Positions 12,219-13,667 of a stretch of 13,667 nucleotides of DNA are shown here, piece after piece. Position numbers and translations under genes: made by a program. Positions within the stretch are counted from its first letter, which is position 1; each line of letters begins with the position of its first letter. The stretch is from Methylomonas sp. (lineage in GTDB: Bacteria > Pseudomonadota > Gammaproteobacteria > Methylococcales > Methylomonadaceae). Location: positions 1 to 13,667 of the forward strand of contig JALSLS010000293.1 in assembly GCA_026988195.1 (NCBI GenBank), read 5' to 3'. The notes beneath the pieces are model-generated. The model did not search any database. It was not told where the DNA came from and worked only from the letters and a program-made list of their open reading frames with translations.

Positions 12219-13667
12219 TCACCCAATCTCACCACGCACTTTTAAATTTTCAATCCCTAAGTATTTCTCTATTTCTTGCTCCAGAAATAATGCCTGAGCG
12301 CTATTTTCAACTTTCAGTAGCGTCATATCATCTTCATCAAAACTAATGACATGAAGATGATAACTAACGGAAGTGCGGTTATTGGATGTTGAACTTGAAA
12401 TCTCTCTTTTCGAGTAAAGCTGTTTTATATTTTTTGTTTCTAGTCTTTTATTGCCAAACCATGGAAGCGGTTTGTGGTTTATTTCAATGGCCTTTTGGCT
12501 TACAAAAATATGGGTTTTATTAAGCCAAGTTGTCAAAGTGTAATATAAGATTCCCACCCCTATGATGCTACTTATCCATGGTGCTAACTTTATCATTAGA
12601 GGAGAACCTGTGATGGTCGTATTTTCTGAGAAGAAAAGTACTAAAGAAGATCCTATATAAAAGACTGCAATTAACGTTGCTACAAATGTCTTTTTACCAA
12701 ACCAACTTAACGTAATGTGCATATAGTCATCATATAAGTCGAGGGTGAATTTTTTGGGCAAGACTAACTCAATGAATTTATCTGTCTCTGACTCTTTGTT
12801 AGTATTTTCATTATCTGTACTGTCTGTTTCGGTACTGTCCTGCTTATCTTTAAATACAACTTCTGGCATATCTGCTGACACACTGTTTATTTCAGAATTC
12901 TTCCGTTCTGCAAGCACGTCACGTGGATTTGATCCTTCTTTTAAAAATACAGATTTGCGTGGTGGTAGCCCGTTCTCATCGACATTCTTTTTTGCTGATC
13001 TTGAATACCAGATTAAAGCGCCACCCAGTAGCCAGATAATCATGGGTAAATACAATATGCTTCTAATTGAGTTTATTTGTACCGTTGTAAAATCATCTGA
13101 GTTGTAACTAATGTCAACGCTCGCACCAACAGGATAGTTAAGGTCCGATGACCCTGAACTTGCAGGCGCAGTGTGTTGCTTACCGTGTTCATCTTTAAAC
13201 GTAAACGTGGGTGTGTAAGAGGTAGTACGACGATTACCCGTACCGGTTTGATGTTTTTCAACAGAAACTACCTCGCCTATGGTATTAGTACTTACCTGTA
13301 AGGAATAAAAAGAATACGCAGCAATAATCACCCCTATCGCCACTAACGCCAACCCTATCCTGCCAAAAGTACGAATCGCACCATAAGTCTCTTTTAAGTC
13401 GGATTCTTGATGTGCTTTATTATTGGTATAAATCACGGGTTCTTGTTCATTAATTTCTTCTGCAATCGCTCCTGATTTTTCAGAAAGTTCTGAAATATAA
13501 TGAGTCTCTGCTTCTACATAAATGTCTCTAAATGCAAAATATGTCGCTCCAAACAAAACAGGAATGAGCACAAATAGACCAAGCCCTACAGGTAGAATTG
13601 AAATTATTGTTAGTAAAATAGTCATTCCAATAAAAATAAGTAGAGGAATAATGTTAATCAAGCAAGC
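12219..13667 (-). CDS. Multi-pass membrane protein with a DUF3592-like domain (5' end possibly cut by window edge)
   Basis: The frame is open to the window edge; the TTG at 13661 and the ATG at 13625 are possible starts, but neither has a good ribosome site, so the start may lie outside. Numbering from 13661, hydrophobic segments lie at about 3-44 (one or two spans), 101-120, 202-220, 325-344 and 357-378. Residues 126-200 fit DUF3592: GEVVSVEKHQTGTG, SYTPTFTFKDEHGKQ, YPVGASVDISYNSDD, followed by a membrane span. A polar acidic linker (269-296, Asp/Glu/Ser/Thr-rich) leads to a second half in which two membrane spans sit inside a beta-rich soluble region resembling a PH-like membrane-protein fold (KTHIFVSQKAIEINHKPLPW). 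Function unknown. It is followed by 68 bp and then the giant von Willebrand A gene in the same direction, so it may anchor or support that exported system. Confidence 0.85.
   Translation of the reverse strand, partial: ACLINIIPLLIFIGMTILLTIISILPVGLGLFVLIPVLFGATYFAFRDIYVEAETHYISELSEKSGAIAEEINEQEPVIYTNNKAHQESDLKETYGAIRTFGRIGLALVAIGVIIAAYSFYSLQVSTNTIGEVVSVEKHQTGTGNRRTTSYTPTFTFKDEHGKQHTAPASSGSSDLNYPVGASVDISYNSDDFTTVQINSIRSILYLPMIIWLLGGALIWYSRSAKKNVDENGLPPRKSVFLKEGSNPRDVLAERKNSEINSVSADMPEVVFKDKQDSTETDSTDNENTNKESETDKFIELVLPKKFTLDLYDDYMHITLSWFGKKTFVATLIAVFYIGSSLVLFFSENTTITGSPLMIKLAPWISSIIGVGILYYTLTTWLNKTHIFVSQKAIEINHKPLPWFGNKRLETKNIKQLYSKREISSSTSNNRTSVSYHLHVISFDEDDMTLLKVENSAQALFLEQEIEKYLGIENLKVRGEIG

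Noticed and set aside
1..13667. CRISPR array, tRNA, rRNA or phage genes
   Set aside because: No regularly spaced direct repeats, cloverleaf-like sequence, rRNA segment or phage structural or integrase gene was seen.

Overview
The window is AT-rich bacterial DNA. The gene types (a GGDEF/EAL signalling protein, an IS3-family remnant, Sec-exported multidomain proteins with pre-peptidase C-terminal-like modules and von Willebrand A domains) fit a Gram-negative, probably gammaproteobacterial, host. No marker gene fixes the taxon, so this is inference.

Layout: (1) 1-870, plus strand: the 3' part of a c-di-GMP phosphodiesterase gene whose 5' end lies outside the window. (2) 886-1260: a relic of an IS3-family element. 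It keeps a candidate left end and a frameshifted orfA, has no orfB, and ends in an imperfect 42-bp palindrome. (3) 1282-2182, minus strand: a decayed gene. Its first half still reads as a secreted protein of about 149 residues. The second half continues in other frames separated by three small indels at low-complexity sites. (4) 2281-3715, minus strand: two small exported proteins of unknown function. (5) 3716-4372: 657 bp without a convincing gene, holding a long inverted repeat and a 15-bp direct repeat. (6) 4373-13667, minus strand: three large genes in one direction, covering two thirds of the window.

The three-gene unit is the most interesting part. In transcription order it encodes a multi-pass membrane protein with a DUF3592-like region; a giant exported protein of 1823 residues with an array of pre-peptidase C-terminal-like modules, discoidin-like modules and two von Willebrand A domains with intact metal sites; and, 2 nt after its stop codon, an exported 767-residue protein. 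This last protein has a transglutaminase-like fold in which all three catalytic positions appear substituted, and it ends in a Gly/Ala-rich, cysteine-containing hydrophobic tail. The tight spacing suggests the last two are made together, perhaps as one envelope or surface complex. The role is not known, and the two small exported proteins downstream may or may not belong to it.

No tRNA, rRNA, CRISPR array, complete insertion sequence or known riboswitch was seen.
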